Assembly (NCBI GenBank): GCA_900100095.1
Contig: FMTN01000015.1
Location: 45,886-109,885 of the forward strand
DNA length: 64,000 nt
Direction of reading: 5' to 3'
Source of the DNA: Lachnospiraceae bacterium C10
GTDB lineage: Bacteria > Bacillota > Clostridia > Lachnospirales > Lachnospiraceae
In this document: positions 1-9,061 of the stretch, piece after piece
Numbering within the stretch: the stretch's first letter is position 1
Layout of the letters: every line of letters begins with the position of its first letter
The notes under the pieces: generated by a model
Database searches by the model: none
The model's input: the letters and a program-made list of their open reading frames with translations, nothing else
What the model was told of the DNA's origin: nothing
Program-made: the position numbers and the translations under genes

Positions 1-1437
1 ATGAAAGAGATCGCTCCGATGGGAACCGGTCGGGCAGCTATCCTTTCACCGACTCAGGTAATCTACTACTACCTGACGGAGCGTAATGGTAAGACAATTG
101 AAGAAGTCGGAACAGAATACACGAGGAATTTGAGCGAATACACGAAGAGTGACAAGACAGAGGTCATTGAGCTTGTTACAGACAAGGGTGTTTGGAATTA
201 TGTAGCCAAGTATGAAATTCCTGGTACAAATTGGACACTTCTGGCCGTGGTTGCAGAAGAGGATGTTGTTCGTGAAGCGAATGCCTTCCGTAACCTTGCC
301 ATTATGTTCATGGTGATTATTCTGATTGTAATCTCCGCCGTTGTATTTATTGCAATCCGTAAAATCATTGCGAAACCGGTTGGTAAATTATCCGAAAGTA
401 TCCTTCGGGTATCCGATGGTGATTTCACAGCAGCTATGCCGGAAAGCAAGGGAGACGAAATCGGACTGATCAGCTCCGGAATGCAAAGCTATGTGGAGCG
501 GATGAAGCTTACCATTGCAGATATCCAGAATCGTGCTAACCAGCTGAAGACGGATTCTACCAAGTCCAAAGAGGCTTCGAACTTCATGACAGGAGAGGCC
601 AACGACCAGTCTGTTTCTATGGGACAGATTCAGGAAGCCATGGATGGAATCGCAAGAGCGGTAACAGAGCTGGCAGAGAACGCAACCGACCTTGCACAGT
701 CGGTATCCGAACTTACGATGAATGGTAACAGTACGAACGAAGCAATGCTTTCCCTTGTGAAGCGGGCTGATGTCGGTAAGAATGACATGAACAGCGTGGA
801 AGCGAATATGGATAGGATTACGACTTCCATGGGTGAAATGGCAGACGTCGTAACGGTTGTAGGTGAATCAGCCGAGAAGATTACAGATATCGTCGGAATG
901 ATTGATTCAATTGCAGAGCAGACCAATCTGTTGTCTTTGAATGCTTCCATTGAGGCGGCAAGAGCCGGTGAAGCAGGAAGAGGATTTGCCGTTGTAGCAG
1001 ATGAAATCGGTAAACTGGCAGTCAACAGCCAGGAGGCGGCACAGGAGATTGCCGGAATTATTTCCGAGATTACCGGTGAGATTCACAAGCTTTCCGATCA
1101 GTCCAGAACCAATATGGGTGCCATCGAAGAGAGCAGCGAGGCTGTCAAGAAAGCCGGAGAGAGTTTCTCTACGATTGTCGGTGAGCTGAATGAAGCAGCC
1201 AATACCATGCAGACCATGATCGGCATGATGAATAATGTCAATGATATCGCTTCCTCTGTTGCAGCGATTTCCGAGGAGCAGAGTGCAAGTACAGAAGAGG
1301 TTATGGCGACTGTGGAGACACTGGCAAAGAGTGCCGAGGATATTGCAGGTACCAGTCAGGATGTTGAAAATGCAGCAAATTCTGTATCGGATTCTGCCGG
1401 TTCCATTAATGATGCATTAAGCCAGTTCAAGATTTAA
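1..1437 (+). CDS. Methyl-accepting chemotaxis protein, 5' part outside the window
   Basis: The frame is open through base 1, and the paralogue at 33338 is about 190 residues longer at its N-terminus, so this is the 3' part of a gene and the ATG at base 1 is probably internal. What remains is the end of an extracytoplasmic Cache-type sensor domain, a membrane segment at residues 98-119, a HAMP linker to about 172, and a long cytoplasmic coiled-coil signalling domain. The conserved hairpin tip ([19 protein letters not shown]) starts near residue 306. It should act as a membrane receptor controlling the kinase CheA. It is followed by a strong terminator, so it ends its own transcription unit. 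The ligand cannot be told from the sequence. Confidence 0.95.
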   Translation: MKEIAPMGTGRAAILSPTQVIYYYLTERNGKTIEEVGTEYTRNLSEYTKSDKTEVIELVTDKGVWNYVAKYEIPGTNWTLLAVVAEEDVVREANAFRNLAIMFMVIILIVISAVVFIAIRKIIAKPVGKLSESILRVSDGDFTAAMPESKGDEIGLISSGMQSYVERMKLTIADIQNRANQLKTDSTKSKEASNFMTGEANDQSVSMGQIQEAMDGIARAVTELAENATDLAQSVSELTMNGNSTNEAMLSLVKRADVGKNDMNSVEANMDRITTSMGEMADVVTVVGESAEKITDIVGMIDSIAEQTNLLSLNASIEAARAGEAGRGFAVVADEIGKLAVNSQEAAQEIAGIISEITGEIHKLSDQSRTNMGAIEESSEAVKKAGESFSTIVGELNEAANTMQTMIGMMNNVNDIASSVAAISEEQSASTEEVMATVETLAKSAEDIAGTSQDVENAANSVSDSAGSINDALSQFKI

Positions 1438-1460
1438 AAGTATTGTATCCACATATAGAG

Positions 1461-1508
1461 AAAGGACTCCGGGGCAGCCAGTGGCTGCCCCGGAGTCCTT
1501 TTCTTTTT
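1461..1508 (+). terminator. Intrinsic terminator of the chemoreceptor gene
   Basis: A near-perfect hairpin with arms AAAGGACTCCGGGGCAGCCA and its complement is followed directly by TTTTCTTTTT. It lies 23 bases after the stop codon and isolates the receptor gene from the GntR operon. Confidence 0.93.
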
Positions 1509-1549
1509 GTATAACAACGAGCGATTTTACTTTTGTCATGGAAAGAGGC

Positions 1550-1578
1550 TTGACAGTTTTGGAATATTGTATTATTGT
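1550..1578 (+). promoter_or_regulatory. Promoter of the GntR-ABC operon
   Basis: TTGACA at 1550-1555, a 17-base spacer, and TATTGT at 1573-1578. The -10 hexamer lies inside the left arm of the large palindrome at 1567-1620, so a protein bound there would block RNA polymerase. Confidence 0.7.
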
Positions 1579-1620
1579 TTTATTGTATTAAGCGACTAAT
1601 ACAATAAAACAATAATACAA
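1567..1620. promoter_or_regulatory. Large palindromic operator made of 8-bp units
   Basis: Two perfect 24-bp inverted arms (1567-1590 and 1597-1620) surround the hexamer AGCGAC. Each arm is itself three tandem 8-bp units, TTGTATTA, TTGTTTTA and TTGTATTA, so the site holds six near-identical half-sites. It overlaps the -10 and ends 19 bases before the regulator's start codon. YtrA-type GntR repressors commonly bind palindromes in front of their own operons, so this is most likely the autoregulatory operator. The transcript could also fold into a 24-bp hairpin. Confidence 0.75.
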
Positions 1621-1638
1621 ATGCAGGAAGGAGGAATT

Positions 1639-2013
1639 ATGTCCTGGAATTTAAGTTCAGACCGACCGATATTTCAACAGATTATAGAACATATGGAGTT
1701 AGAGATTGTACAGGGAGTATATAAGCCCGGGCAGAAGCTTCCCTCGGTTCGCGAACTGGCCATGCAGGCGACGGTGAATCCGAATACCATGCAGAGAGCT
1801 CTTTCTGAGATGGAGCGGATGGGACTGATGCATTCCGAGAGAACGTCCGGACGTTTTATAACGGAGGATGTAGGTATGATTAAGGAGTTGAAGAAAGAAC
1901 TTGCAGGAAGTGAGATTACTCGTTTTCTGGAGCAGATGCGAAGGCTCGGATATTCCGGCGAGGAAATGCTTGAGGTATTGAGAGAAGAACTGGATAAGGG
2001 GGAGAAGAAATGA
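1639..2013 (+). CDS. GntR-family transcriptional regulator, YtrA type
   Basis: Encodes 124 residues. An N-terminal winged helix-turn-helix (about 10-75, with PIFQQI, VNPNTMQRAL and the wing RTSGRFI) is followed by only a short helical tail, the layout of the YtrA subfamily, which represses adjacent ABC transporter genes. An in-frame ATG at 1621 exists, but AAGGAGG at 1627-1633 sits just upstream of the ATG at 1639, so 1639 is the start. The stop overlaps the next gene (ABC ATPase) by four bases, implying translational coupling. The upstream palindrome is the probable operator. Confidence 0.93.
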   Translation: MSWNLSSDRPIFQQIIEHMELEIVQGVYKPGQKLPSVRELAMQATVNPNTMQRALSEMERMGLMHSERTSGRFITEDVGMIKELKKELAGSEITRFLEQMRRLGYSGEEMLEVLREELDKGEKK

Positions 2014-2732
2014 TGGAAGGAACTGCGTCAGTAGCACCATTGGTAGAACTTAGAAATGTCACGCTGTGTTATGAAGGAAGAATTCCGGCTGTATCAGAGC
2101 TGACACTGACACTGGAGGCAGGTCGTATTTACGGACTGCTTGGCCCGAACGGATCGGGTAAGACGACGCTGATCAAGCTTTTGATCGGATTGTTAGAACC
2201 CACGGCCGGTACGATCACCATAGGAGGAATGCCGGTGGGGGATGTGACGAAGGCATATGTATCCTATCTTCCGGACAAGCCGTTCCTGGAGTCGGGAATG
2301 AAGGTGGAAGAGGCGATGACAATGTACGCCGACTTCTATGAAGACTTTGATATGCAGCGTGCAGAGGATATGCTGGAGAGATTGCGGCTTTCGAAGGGAG
2401 AGAGACTGAACCGGTTATCCAAGGGAACCCTGGAGAAAGTACAGCTGATCCTTGCAATGAGTCGCAGGGCGGATCTGTATCTTTTGGATGAGCCGATGGC
2501 AGGTGTCGATCCGGCAGCGAGAGATTATATTTTAGAGACCATTATCAGCAATTATGATCCACATGCGACGATTCTTATTTCCACGCATCTGATCTCTGAT
2601 GTGGAGAAGATGCTGGATGAAGTGATCATGCTCCAGTATGGCCGCCTTTTACACAAGGCATCAGTTGAAGAAATGCGGATGCAACGGGGAGAGTCCATCG
2701 ATGCAATCTTCAGGAAGGAGTTCAAATGTTAG
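2010..2732 (+). CDS. ABC transporter ATP-binding protein
   Basis: 240 residues with Walker A GPNGSGKTT near residue 50, a degenerate signature (LSKGTLEKVQL instead of LSGGQ), Walker B LYLLDEPMAGVDP, and the switch His in ISTHL. It is the ATPase partner of the membrane protein encoded next, whose start lies inside its last codons. YtrA-controlled transporters of this kind often export or resist membrane-active compounds in Firmicutes; the substrate here is unknown. Confidence 0.93.
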   Translation: MMEGTASVAPLVELRNVTLCYEGRIPAVSELTLTLEAGRIYGLLGPNGSGKTTLIKLLIGLLEPTAGTITIGGMPVGDVTKAYVSYLPDKPFLESGMKVEEAMTMYADFYEDFDMQRAEDMLERLRLSKGERLNRLSKGTLEKVQLILAMSRRADLYLLDEPMAGVDPAARDYILETIISNYDPHATILISTHLISDVEKMLDEVIMLQYGRLLHKASVEEMRMQRGESIDAIFRKEFKC

Positions 2733-3556
2733 GAAAATTACTTAAATACGAGATGAAAGCGGTTGTAAAACCGATGGTCTTTTTAAATGCGCTGGTTATT
2801 TTTTCAACATTGATCGGATTTTTCTATGTCATGAAGGTTGATGTGGGCAACATCGTAGAGAATGAGAATGACATTCGTTACAGTGGTATGATGTTGCTGG
2901 GATTTTTGTATATCGCAGGCGTTGCACTTACCTATTTTATAAGCTATATTCTTCTGCTGCTCCGGTACGGGAAGTCGATGTACGGTGCGAACGGTTATCT
3001 GTCATGGACACTTCCGGTGAAGAGAAGAACCTTGATTCATGCGAAGATGCTGAATGGAATTCTCTGGAATTTCTGGAATACAGCACTTTGTTTAGCCTGC
3101 GTTATATGGCTGATTGCACTGTTTATGACAAAAGCAGGCATTAATATAGGAGAGCTTTTCCGGGAGATTCCACCGGTGATACTCCATCATTTTATGATTC
3201 CAAGCGTGGCAATTGTATGCATCAATGTGTTTACCGTTATCTTTATCGGATATTTCTGTATCACGGTTGGCCAGCTGATGAAGGAACATAAAGTGCTTGG
3301 AACCATTGTCAGCTTTGTCGGAGTCTATATTGTCCAGCAGGTTGCGACAACCGTTGTTATGCTGGCCGGAGGTTTCTTCTCCTTTATGAATGATCCGAAT
3401 TTTCAGACGTCAATGAACAGCGGGGAACTGAAGGATACATTCTGGAAGTTCTATGATTCCCTGTTTCTTGGACAGATTATCATTCTGCTTGTTTTTGCCG
3501 CAGTTACCTATACATGTTGTCATCTGATTCCACGTAAAAGGATTAATCTGGATTAA
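2726..3556 (+). CDS. ABC transporter permease-like membrane protein
   Basis: 276 residues with about six hydrophobic segments: roughly residues 17-36, 50-78, 108-134, 151-180, 190-218 and 245-265. The gene overlaps the ATPase gene by seven bases and is preceded by AGGAAGGAG within that gene. It is the predicted membrane subunit of the GntR-controlled ABC system. No substrate-binding protein is encoded nearby, which fits an exporter. Confidence 0.85.
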   Translation: MLGKLLKYEMKAVVKPMVFLNALVIFSTLIGFFYVMKVDVGNIVENENDIRYSGMMLLGFLYIAGVALTYFISYILLLLRYGKSMYGANGYLSWTLPVKRRTLIHAKMLNGILWNFWNTALCLACVIWLIALFMTKAGINIGELFREIPPVILHHFMIPSVAIVCINVFTVIFIGYFCITVGQLMKEHKVLGTIVSFVGVYIVQQVATTVVMLAGGFFSFMNDPNFQTSMNSGELKDTFWKFYDSLFLGQIIILLVFAAVTYTCCHLIPRKRINLD

Positions 3557-3576
3557 TATATATTTGATATGCTATG

Positions 3577-3636
3577 TCCTCCCGATTCTAAAAGTCGATG
3601 TTTCGACTAGGATTGGGAGGGCTTTTTATGTTATGA
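3577..3636 (+). terminator. Intrinsic terminator after the GntR-ABC operon
   Basis: The arm CCTCCCGATTCTA pairs with TAGGATTGGGAGG, with inner pairing of AGTCGA and TCGACT, and is followed by GCTTTTTA. It starts about 20 bases after the permease stop. Confidence 0.85.
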
Positions 3637-3692
3637 TGATGGGCAAGACAAGCGTATTTGTGTATAAAATTTTCTGATAAGTGGGGGCTCGT

Positions 3693-5114
3693 ATGGAAGG
3701 TTTTGTAGCGAAATCCAATTTGTATTTTGAATTGATGGCTACCTTGTTTGATGTCGGATTATGTCTTTATCTGATGATTCAAAGAGAGTTGAAGGAGGGG
3801 AAGACCAATCGTCGTTTTCGATATCTGGCCTATGTTATGACGGCGGCGACAGCAATCGATGTTGCTGCAACCATTGTGACAAAGGGGGAACTGGGGGCAT
3901 CACATTTTTTCATTGTTTTGATGAATACGTTAAATTACGCGCAGACAACTGCCGTTGTTATGGTATTTAATCAATATCTTTTTTCTTATATCAAGCCTGA
4001 GAAAGCCGGTAAACTGTTCTGGAGTCTGAATCGTATTCTCCTGAGCGTCTACGGTGTGGCGATGGTTTTGAATCTGTTTTTTCCTGTTGTTGTCGGATAT
4101 GACATGAATAAAAAGGATTATATTAACGGGCCTTTGCATCTCGCGCTCGGTTTTGGAATTCCGGTTTTTCTGTTTGCATATTCCGGAGTGATCTTCTGGA
4201 AGAACCGGACGGTTTTTAACCGGTTGCAGATGATTGCAATCAGTAACGCCTACGTGGTGGTGGTAGTTGCGAATGTGTTGCAGCCGTTTTTCGGAATCGA
4301 AGTGATGTTTTCCTACGGTGTTATGTCCATCGGAATCTTTGTGCTGTATTTCGCAATCGAGACTCCGGATTATCACGTAATGCTGAGATTGTCCGACGAG
4401 TTGGAGGTGGAACGGAAAAAGGCGAGAGAAGCAGCCCTTGTAAAATCCAATCTGCTGGCAAATATTTCCCATGAAATGCGTACACCGCTGAATGCGGTTA
4501 TGGGATTTAATGCCATGATTCTGTCCTCGTCGGAAGAGACGCATACCAGGCAGACAGCAGATGAGATTCGACGGGTGGGAGAGAGCCTGTTGGATACCAT
4601 CAATGCGATTTTAGATCTGTCCAAGATGGAGGCAGGAACCGGAACACTGACGGATGAACAGCTTCGAAAAGCCATCAGCTTTCGAAGAAGCTCTACAAGG
4701 GAGGAGAAGACGGTTCAGCCTTTTACTGCGCCGGATGCAAGAATTCTCTGCGTGGATGATACGCCGATGAATTGCAGGGTGTTGGCGGGACTTTTGCAAA
4801 AGACCGGAATCCGGGTGGATGAAGCATACAGTGGTAAAGATGCTTTGAAATATTTGGAAGGGCATTCCTATGACCTGGTGTTTCTTGATCATATGATGCC
4901 GGAAATGGATGGAATTGAGACCTTTTACAAGGCCAGAGAAATTCAAAAGACCTGTTATGTCGCTTTGACGGGAAACAGTGGAGCAGAAGATATCCGGTTG
5001 TATCAGAGTGTGGGCTTTCATGCCTATCTGTCCAAACCGTTACAGCTGAATCCATTGCTTTCGCTTTTGAGAGAACATCTGCCGGCAGATAAGGTGAGGG
5101 AGGTGCAGGGATGA
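3693..5114 (+). CDS. Membrane sensor with HisKA and receiver domains but no ATPase domain
   Basis: 473 residues from the ATG at 3693, chosen because GTGGGGG (3681-3687) is the ribosome site rather than a GTG start. Residues 1-225 form a seven-segment membrane domain shared with the next protein and with the one at 27582. A coiled coil leads to a dimerisation/phosphoacceptor domain with H260 in NISHEMRTPL. Normally an HATPase domain of about 120 residues follows; here only about 35 residues separate LDLSKMEAG from a complete receiver (ILCVDD, phosphoacceptor D399 in FLDHMMPEMDG, then the conserved T and K). It has no ATP-binding site, so it cannot phosphorylate itself. The gene overlaps the next by four bases (ATGA), and that protein has the missing ATPase. 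Confidence 0.88.
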   Translation: MEGFVAKSNLYFELMATLFDVGLCLYLMIQRELKEGKTNRRFRYLAYVMTAATAIDVAATIVTKGELGASHFFIVLMNTLNYAQTTAVVMVFNQYLFSYIKPEKAGKLFWSLNRILLSVYGVAMVLNLFFPVVVGYDMNKKDYINGPLHLALGFGIPVFLFAYSGVIFWKNRTVFNRLQMIAISNAYVVVVVANVLQPFFGIEVMFSYGVMSIGIFVLYFAIETPDYHVMLRLSDELEVERKKAREAALVKSNLLANISHEMRTPLNAVMGFNAMILSSSEETHTRQTADEIRRVGESLLDTINAILDLSKMEAGTGTLTDEQLRKAISFRRSSTREEKTVQPFTAPDARILCVDDTPMNCRVLAGLLQKTGIRVDEAYSGKDALKYLEGHSYDLVFLDHMMPEMDGIETFYKAREIQKTCYVALTGNSGAEDIRLYQSVGFHAYLSKPLQLNPLLSLLREHLPADKVREVQG

Positions 5115-6925
5115 ACTATTTCCATGTTCAATATAATATCTACTATGAACTGACAGCCGGTATTTTTAATCTGATCCTCCTTTTGATGCTCCTCAGCAAG
5201 TTCCGGGGGAGAGAATTAAGTCATGTCATTTTTATCCGGGTGGTTTCGATTTTGATGTTGGCGAACTTCTTTGAAGTGGTGACCATAGTGGTTACGCGGG
5301 CGACGTTCGGACAACCGCAGTGGCTGATCAATCTTATGAATTCGGTGACCTTCGTGCTTGCTCTTCTCTTGTCCTGTGAGGCCTTTTTCTACATTTTGGC
5401 AAAGATGGGCATCACAAGCCACGGGCGGGGTAACTGGCTCTATTGGCTGAATCGAAGTATCTTTGTTGCCTATGTTTTGGTTATGATCCACAATACCTTT
5501 ACCGGCATCGTGGTGCAGTACGATAAGAAGCTGGAACAGTACGTATACGGTCCGATTTATCTCTGGGTCGGATACGGAGCGATTTTCTTCTGCTTTATAG
5601 AGGCGATAATCTGCCTGTACTGGAACCGGAAGCGCCTCACAAGACGTCAGCGCTATGCCTTTCATTTGTTCTATATCAGTATGGTCGTGGGCATCCTGCT
5701 TCAGGTGTATATCAAATCAGTGACCATGGTGGCGCTGGCAGTGGCTTCCCTGGGGGCTTACATGGTGTTCTTTGTGGTGGAATCCTATGACTACCGGCAG
5801 ATGGCTGAGATGCTGTCAAAGCTTCGTGAGACCAAGGATGAGGCACAAAAGGCCAGTCGCCAAAAGGAACATTTTCTTGAGGAGATGGCCATTGCACTGC
5901 AGCAACCGGTGGAGAAGATCATAGAACTCAACGGGGAACTGGCAGGCGGTACACAGGAAGCACAGGTGAAGGAACTTTCGCAGCAGATGCACGCTGCGAC
6001 GGAATCCTTGTCCTATCTTATTCGGGATGTACTTGAACTTTCCGATGAGGAAGAGACCTTCTCTCTGGTGGAGGAGAAATTCACACTGGAAGAACTTCTG
6101 TCCGACCTTAAGGTATTGGTGGGTAAGACCGCCCGGGACAAGGGGCTGGTATTTCGGATCCGAAGAGAGCAAAAGGAAGGAGCGGAGTACTATGGAGATT
6201 CGATGCGAATCAAGCAGGTGCTTTTGAATCTTTTAAACAATGCCATCAAATATACCAGGGAAGGAATGGTGGAATTACAGGTCGCCCGACAGGAGAACGG
6301 CATAACGTTTAAGGTGGCGGACACCGGAATCGGAATCAGGGAAGAGGATATCCCCTATCTATTCGAAGCATATTCCCGTATGGATGACGAGAAGAACCGG
6401 CATATCGAAGGCACCGGCCTTGGCCTTTCCATTGTGAAGAAACTGACGGAGCGAATGGGAGGAACGGTACAGGTGGAGAGCGTCTACGGGGAGGGAAGCG
6501 TTTTTACCCTGTATCTTCCCCTCAGACGGGAACGTGCAGAGGAAAAGATCCTGGATACTGCCACAGGTCTTAAATATTGCGCACAGATGAAGGAGATGTA
6601 CATCGAAATCTTGAAGATGTTTGTGGAAGGGGCAAAAAGGCGCAAGGAGATTCTGCAGAGCACAGCTATGCAGGAGCAGGTGGAGGACTTTACCATCGAA
6701 GTGCATGCACTAAAGTCCAATGCGGTCAATATCGGAGCCCTTCCCCTTGCCAAAACAGCAAGAGCGCTGGAGATTCTTGGCAAAAGGCTTAGGGATGAGG
6801 ATGCCATGACAGAGGAAGAGAGAAAGGACGGCCTGGCAGAGCTTGTCTTGCAGACGAAGGAGCTTCTTGTGCAATATGACAAGACCATCCGGTGTGTTTA
6901 CACATATTTGGGACAAAGAGACTAA
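5111..6925 (+). CDS. Membrane sensor with HATPase and HPt domains but no phosphoacceptor His in HisKA
   Basis: 604 residues. The N-terminal membrane domain (1-225) matches that of the preceding gene, including the N-x-x-Y-E-L start and a Y-x-x-G-P motif. The HisKA-like helix aligns without gaps (FLEEMAIALQQPVEKII against FLSHMSHELRTPLNAVM), but the phosphoacceptor His is Ile261 and the following Glu is Ala. The HATPase domain is intact (N box NLLNNAIKYT, DTGIGI, GTGLGLSIV). The C-terminus is an HPt domain with H532 in EVHALKS. There is no receiver. Translationally coupled to the upstream gene, it supplies exactly the domains that protein lacks, so a heteromeric kinase is the best inference. 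Confidence 0.88.
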   Translation: MNYFHVQYNIYYELTAGIFNLILLLMLLSKFRGRELSHVIFIRVVSILMLANFFEVVTIVVTRATFGQPQWLINLMNSVTFVLALLLSCEAFFYILAKMGITSHGRGNWLYWLNRSIFVAYVLVMIHNTFTGIVVQYDKKLEQYVYGPIYLWVGYGAIFFCFIEAIICLYWNRKRLTRRQRYAFHLFYISMVVGILLQVYIKSVTMVALAVASLGAYMVFFVVESYDYRQMAEMLSKLRETKDEAQKASRQKEHFLEEMAIALQQPVEKIIELNGELAGGTQEAQVKELSQQMHAATESLSYLIRDVLELSDEEETFSLVEEKFTLEELLSDLKVLVGKTARDKGLVFRIRREQKEGAEYYGDSMRIKQVLLNLLNNAIKYTREGMVELQVARQENGITFKVADTGIGIREEDIPYLFEAYSRMDDEKNRHIEGTGLGLSIVKKLTERMGGTVQVESVYGEGSVFTLYLPLRRERAEEKILDTATGLKYCAQMKEMYIEILKMFVEGAKRRKEILQSTAMQEQVEDFTIEVHALKSNAVNIGALPLAKTARALEILGKRLRDEDAMTEEERKDGLAELVLQTKELLVQYDKTIRCVYTYLGQRD

Positions 6926-6930
6926 AGATA

Positions 6931-6959
6931 TTGGCAGTATGGGATTGCCGTGGTAAAAT
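6931..6959 (+). promoter_or_regulatory. Probable promoter of the DHH phosphoesterase gene
   Basis: TTGGCA, a 17-base spacer and TAAAAT, about 58 bases before the start codon of the 7018 gene. It begins six bases after the stop of the preceding kinase gene. Confidence 0.6.
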
Positions 6960-7017
6960 TTTATAAGCGGGCAGTGGTCCGTTGCAACTGGTTTATAAGC
7001 TATATTAGGGGGCTAAG

Positions 7018-7956
7018 ATGGAAGAAAGCAGAGTGAGACGACTGGTGACAAGAAGTGATTTTGACGGACTGGCATGTGCCATGATGTTGAAAGAGCTTGA
7101 TATGATTGATACGATCAAATTCGTGCATCCGAAGGATGTTCAGGATGGTAAGATCGAGCTGACAAAGGATGATATTACAACGAACCTTCCTTACGATCCG
7201 CGGGTAGGAATGGCATTTGATCACCATGCATCAGAAGAGGAGCGGTTGCAGGCAACAGAAGTGGGCGGTGTTTATATCATTGACCCGGAGGCCAAGTCGG
7301 CAGCCCGCGTTGTGTATAACTACTTTGGCGGTAAGGAAAAGTTCCCGAGGATTTCAGACGAACTGATGGAAGCTGTGGATAAAGGGGATTCGGCTGACTT
7401 TACACTGGAGGATATTCTTCATCCGAAGGACTGGGTTCTTTTGGACTTTTTAATGGATGCAAGAACCGGTCTTGGCCGATTCCATGATTTCCGGATTTCC
7501 AATTACGATCTTATGATGGAACTGATTGATTACTGTCTGGATCACGATATCAAGGAGGTGCTTGAGCTTCCGGATGTCAAGGAACGTGTGGATCTTTATT
7601 TTGAGCAGGAGGAACTGTTCAAGGAGCAGCTGAGACGCCTGTGCAGGGTGGAAGGCAAGACTGTTGTGTATGACCTTCGGAATGAGGAGGTTATTCATGC
7701 CGGTAACCGTTTTATGATCTACGCTCTGTATCCGGAGTGCGAGATGAGTGTCTATGTGGCATGGGGATTTAAGAAGCAGAACACGGCCGTTATGATCGGT
7801 AAGTCCATTGTCAACAGGGCAAGTCAGGTGGATATCGGAGCACTTTGTCTGGAGTATGGCGGCGGCGGTCATAAGAATGCCGGAACATGCCAGCTGGACA
7901 ATGATAAGGTGGATGAGCTTCTTCCGGACATCATCAAGGCATTGAATGCGGAATAA
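7018..7956 (+). CDS. DHH-family phosphoesterase
   Basis: 312 residues. The N-terminal DHH domain has the metal-binding TRSDFDGLA near residue 16 and FDHHAS near residue 69; the C-terminal DHHA1 domain carries GGGGHKNAGTC. Members hydrolyse short RNAs (nanoRNase), cyclic dinucleotide products such as pApA or pGpG, or polyphosphate; the sequence does not decide which. Given a neighbourhood full of cyclic-di-GMP enzymes, a role in clearing linear dinucleotides is attractive but is inference only. AGGGGG precedes the start. It appears to head a long same-strand run. Confidence 0.88.
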   Translation: MEESRVRRLVTRSDFDGLACAMMLKELDMIDTIKFVHPKDVQDGKIELTKDDITTNLPYDPRVGMAFDHHASEEERLQATEVGGVYIIDPEAKSAARVVYNYFGGKEKFPRISDELMEAVDKGDSADFTLEDILHPKDWVLLDFLMDARTGLGRFHDFRISNYDLMMELIDYCLDHDIKEVLELPDVKERVDLYFEQEELFKEQLRRLCRVEGKTVVYDLRNEEVIHAGNRFMIYALYPECEMSVYVAWGFKKQNTAVMIGKSIVNRASQVDIGALCLEYGGGGHKNAGTCQLDNDKVDELLPDIIKALNAE

Positions 7957-7981
7957 TATCAATACAATGAAATGAAGGAAT

Positions 7982-8980
7982 ATGAAAAGTAAAGAATGTT
8001 TTCTTTGTCCAAGAAAGTGCGGCGTAAATCGAGCGTCGGGAGAGATTGGCTTTTGCGGACAAACGGATAAGATCAGGGCAGCAAGAGCTGCCCTTCACTT
8101 TTGGGAAGAACCGTGCATTTCCGGAGAGGATGGAAGTGGAGCGGTATTTTTCTCAGGATGTAATTTAAAATGTGTCTTCTGTCAGAATGAACCGATTGCG
8201 AAAGGAACTGCCGGGAGGGAAATTACCCCGGAGCGCCTTACAGAAATCTTTTTCGAATTAAAGGAGCAGGGGGCCAATAACATCAATCTGGTGACAGCCG
8301 GACATTTTCTTCCCCAGATTATAACGGCCATTGAGCGGGCAAAGCTGGAGGGTTTTGATCTGGCATTTGTCTATAACACCAGCGGCTATGAGGAGGTAGA
8401 TGCAATCCGGGCTCTGGATGGTCTTATTGACATCTATCTTCCGGATCTTAAGTATGTAAGTCCGGAATTATCAGGGAAATATTCCCATGCGCCGGACTAT
8501 TTTCTCAAAGCCTCCGGAGCCATTGCGGAGATGGTAAGGCAGACAGGAGAGCCGGCTTTTTACATGAAGAAGCAGCATGAGATGACCATGGCATACTCCC
8601 TTTGGGAAAAGGAGGCGGCGCATCTTATGGATGCCGTGGAATATAACCAGATTTGTGATGATCCGGATGCGGACATTCTCATGGCCCGCGGAACCATTGT
8701 AAGGCATCTGCTTCTTCCGGGACAGCTTGAGGATTCCAGGGCTGTGATCCGCTACCTGTATGAGACCTACGGCGATGAGATCTATCTGAGTATTATGAAT
8801 CAGTATACGCCACTTCCTCAGGTTGCCGGCTATCCGGAATTGAACCGGAAGGTAAGCGAAGAGGAATACGATGCCATCCTTCAATATGCCATGGATCTTG
8901 GTGTGGAAAATGCCTTTTTCCAGGAGGGGGATGTGGCGTCGGAAAGTTTCATTCCATGTTTCGATGAACAGGGATTGTAA
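7982..8980 (+). CDS. Radical SAM protein of the PflX (COG1313) type
   Basis: 332 residues with extra N-terminal cysteines (CFLCPRKC and GFCG) and the radical SAM cluster motif CNLKCVFC near residue 61. This arrangement is typical of PflX-like homologues of pyruvate formate-lyase activating enzyme, whose physiological target is not established. AAGGA lies 3 bases before the ATG, and the gene follows the DHH gene by 25 bases. There is no glycyl-radical enzyme gene in the window. Confidence 0.88.
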   Translation: MKSKECFLCPRKCGVNRASGEIGFCGQTDKIRAARAALHFWEEPCISGEDGSGAVFFSGCNLKCVFCQNEPIAKGTAGREITPERLTEIFFELKEQGANNINLVTAGHFLPQIITAIERAKLEGFDLAFVYNTSGYEEVDAIRALDGLIDIYLPDLKYVSPELSGKYSHAPDYFLKASGAIAEMVRQTGEPAFYMKKQHEMTMAYSLWEKEAAHLMDAVEYNQICDDPDADILMARGTIVRHLLLPGQLEDSRAVIRYLYETYGDEIYLSIMNQYTPLPQVAGYPELNRKVSEEEYDAILQYAMDLGVENAFFQEGDVASESFIPCFDEQGL

Positions 8981-9061
8981 ATTGGAAAAATAAGCGATTT
9001 TTTTGATAAAATTTACGAAAAACCCGTGGAAAATATAGGGTTTATCGTGTAAAATATACAT

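Noticed and set aside
1..3. ATG at the first base as a real start of the chemoreceptor
   Set aside because: The frame has no upstream ribosome site in view and the paralogue at 33338 has about 190 more residues including a first membrane segment.
3681..3692. GTG start for the 3693 protein, and the same at 27570 for the 27582 protein
   Set aside because: In both cases GTGGGGG is a good ribosome site for the ATG 12 bases downstream.
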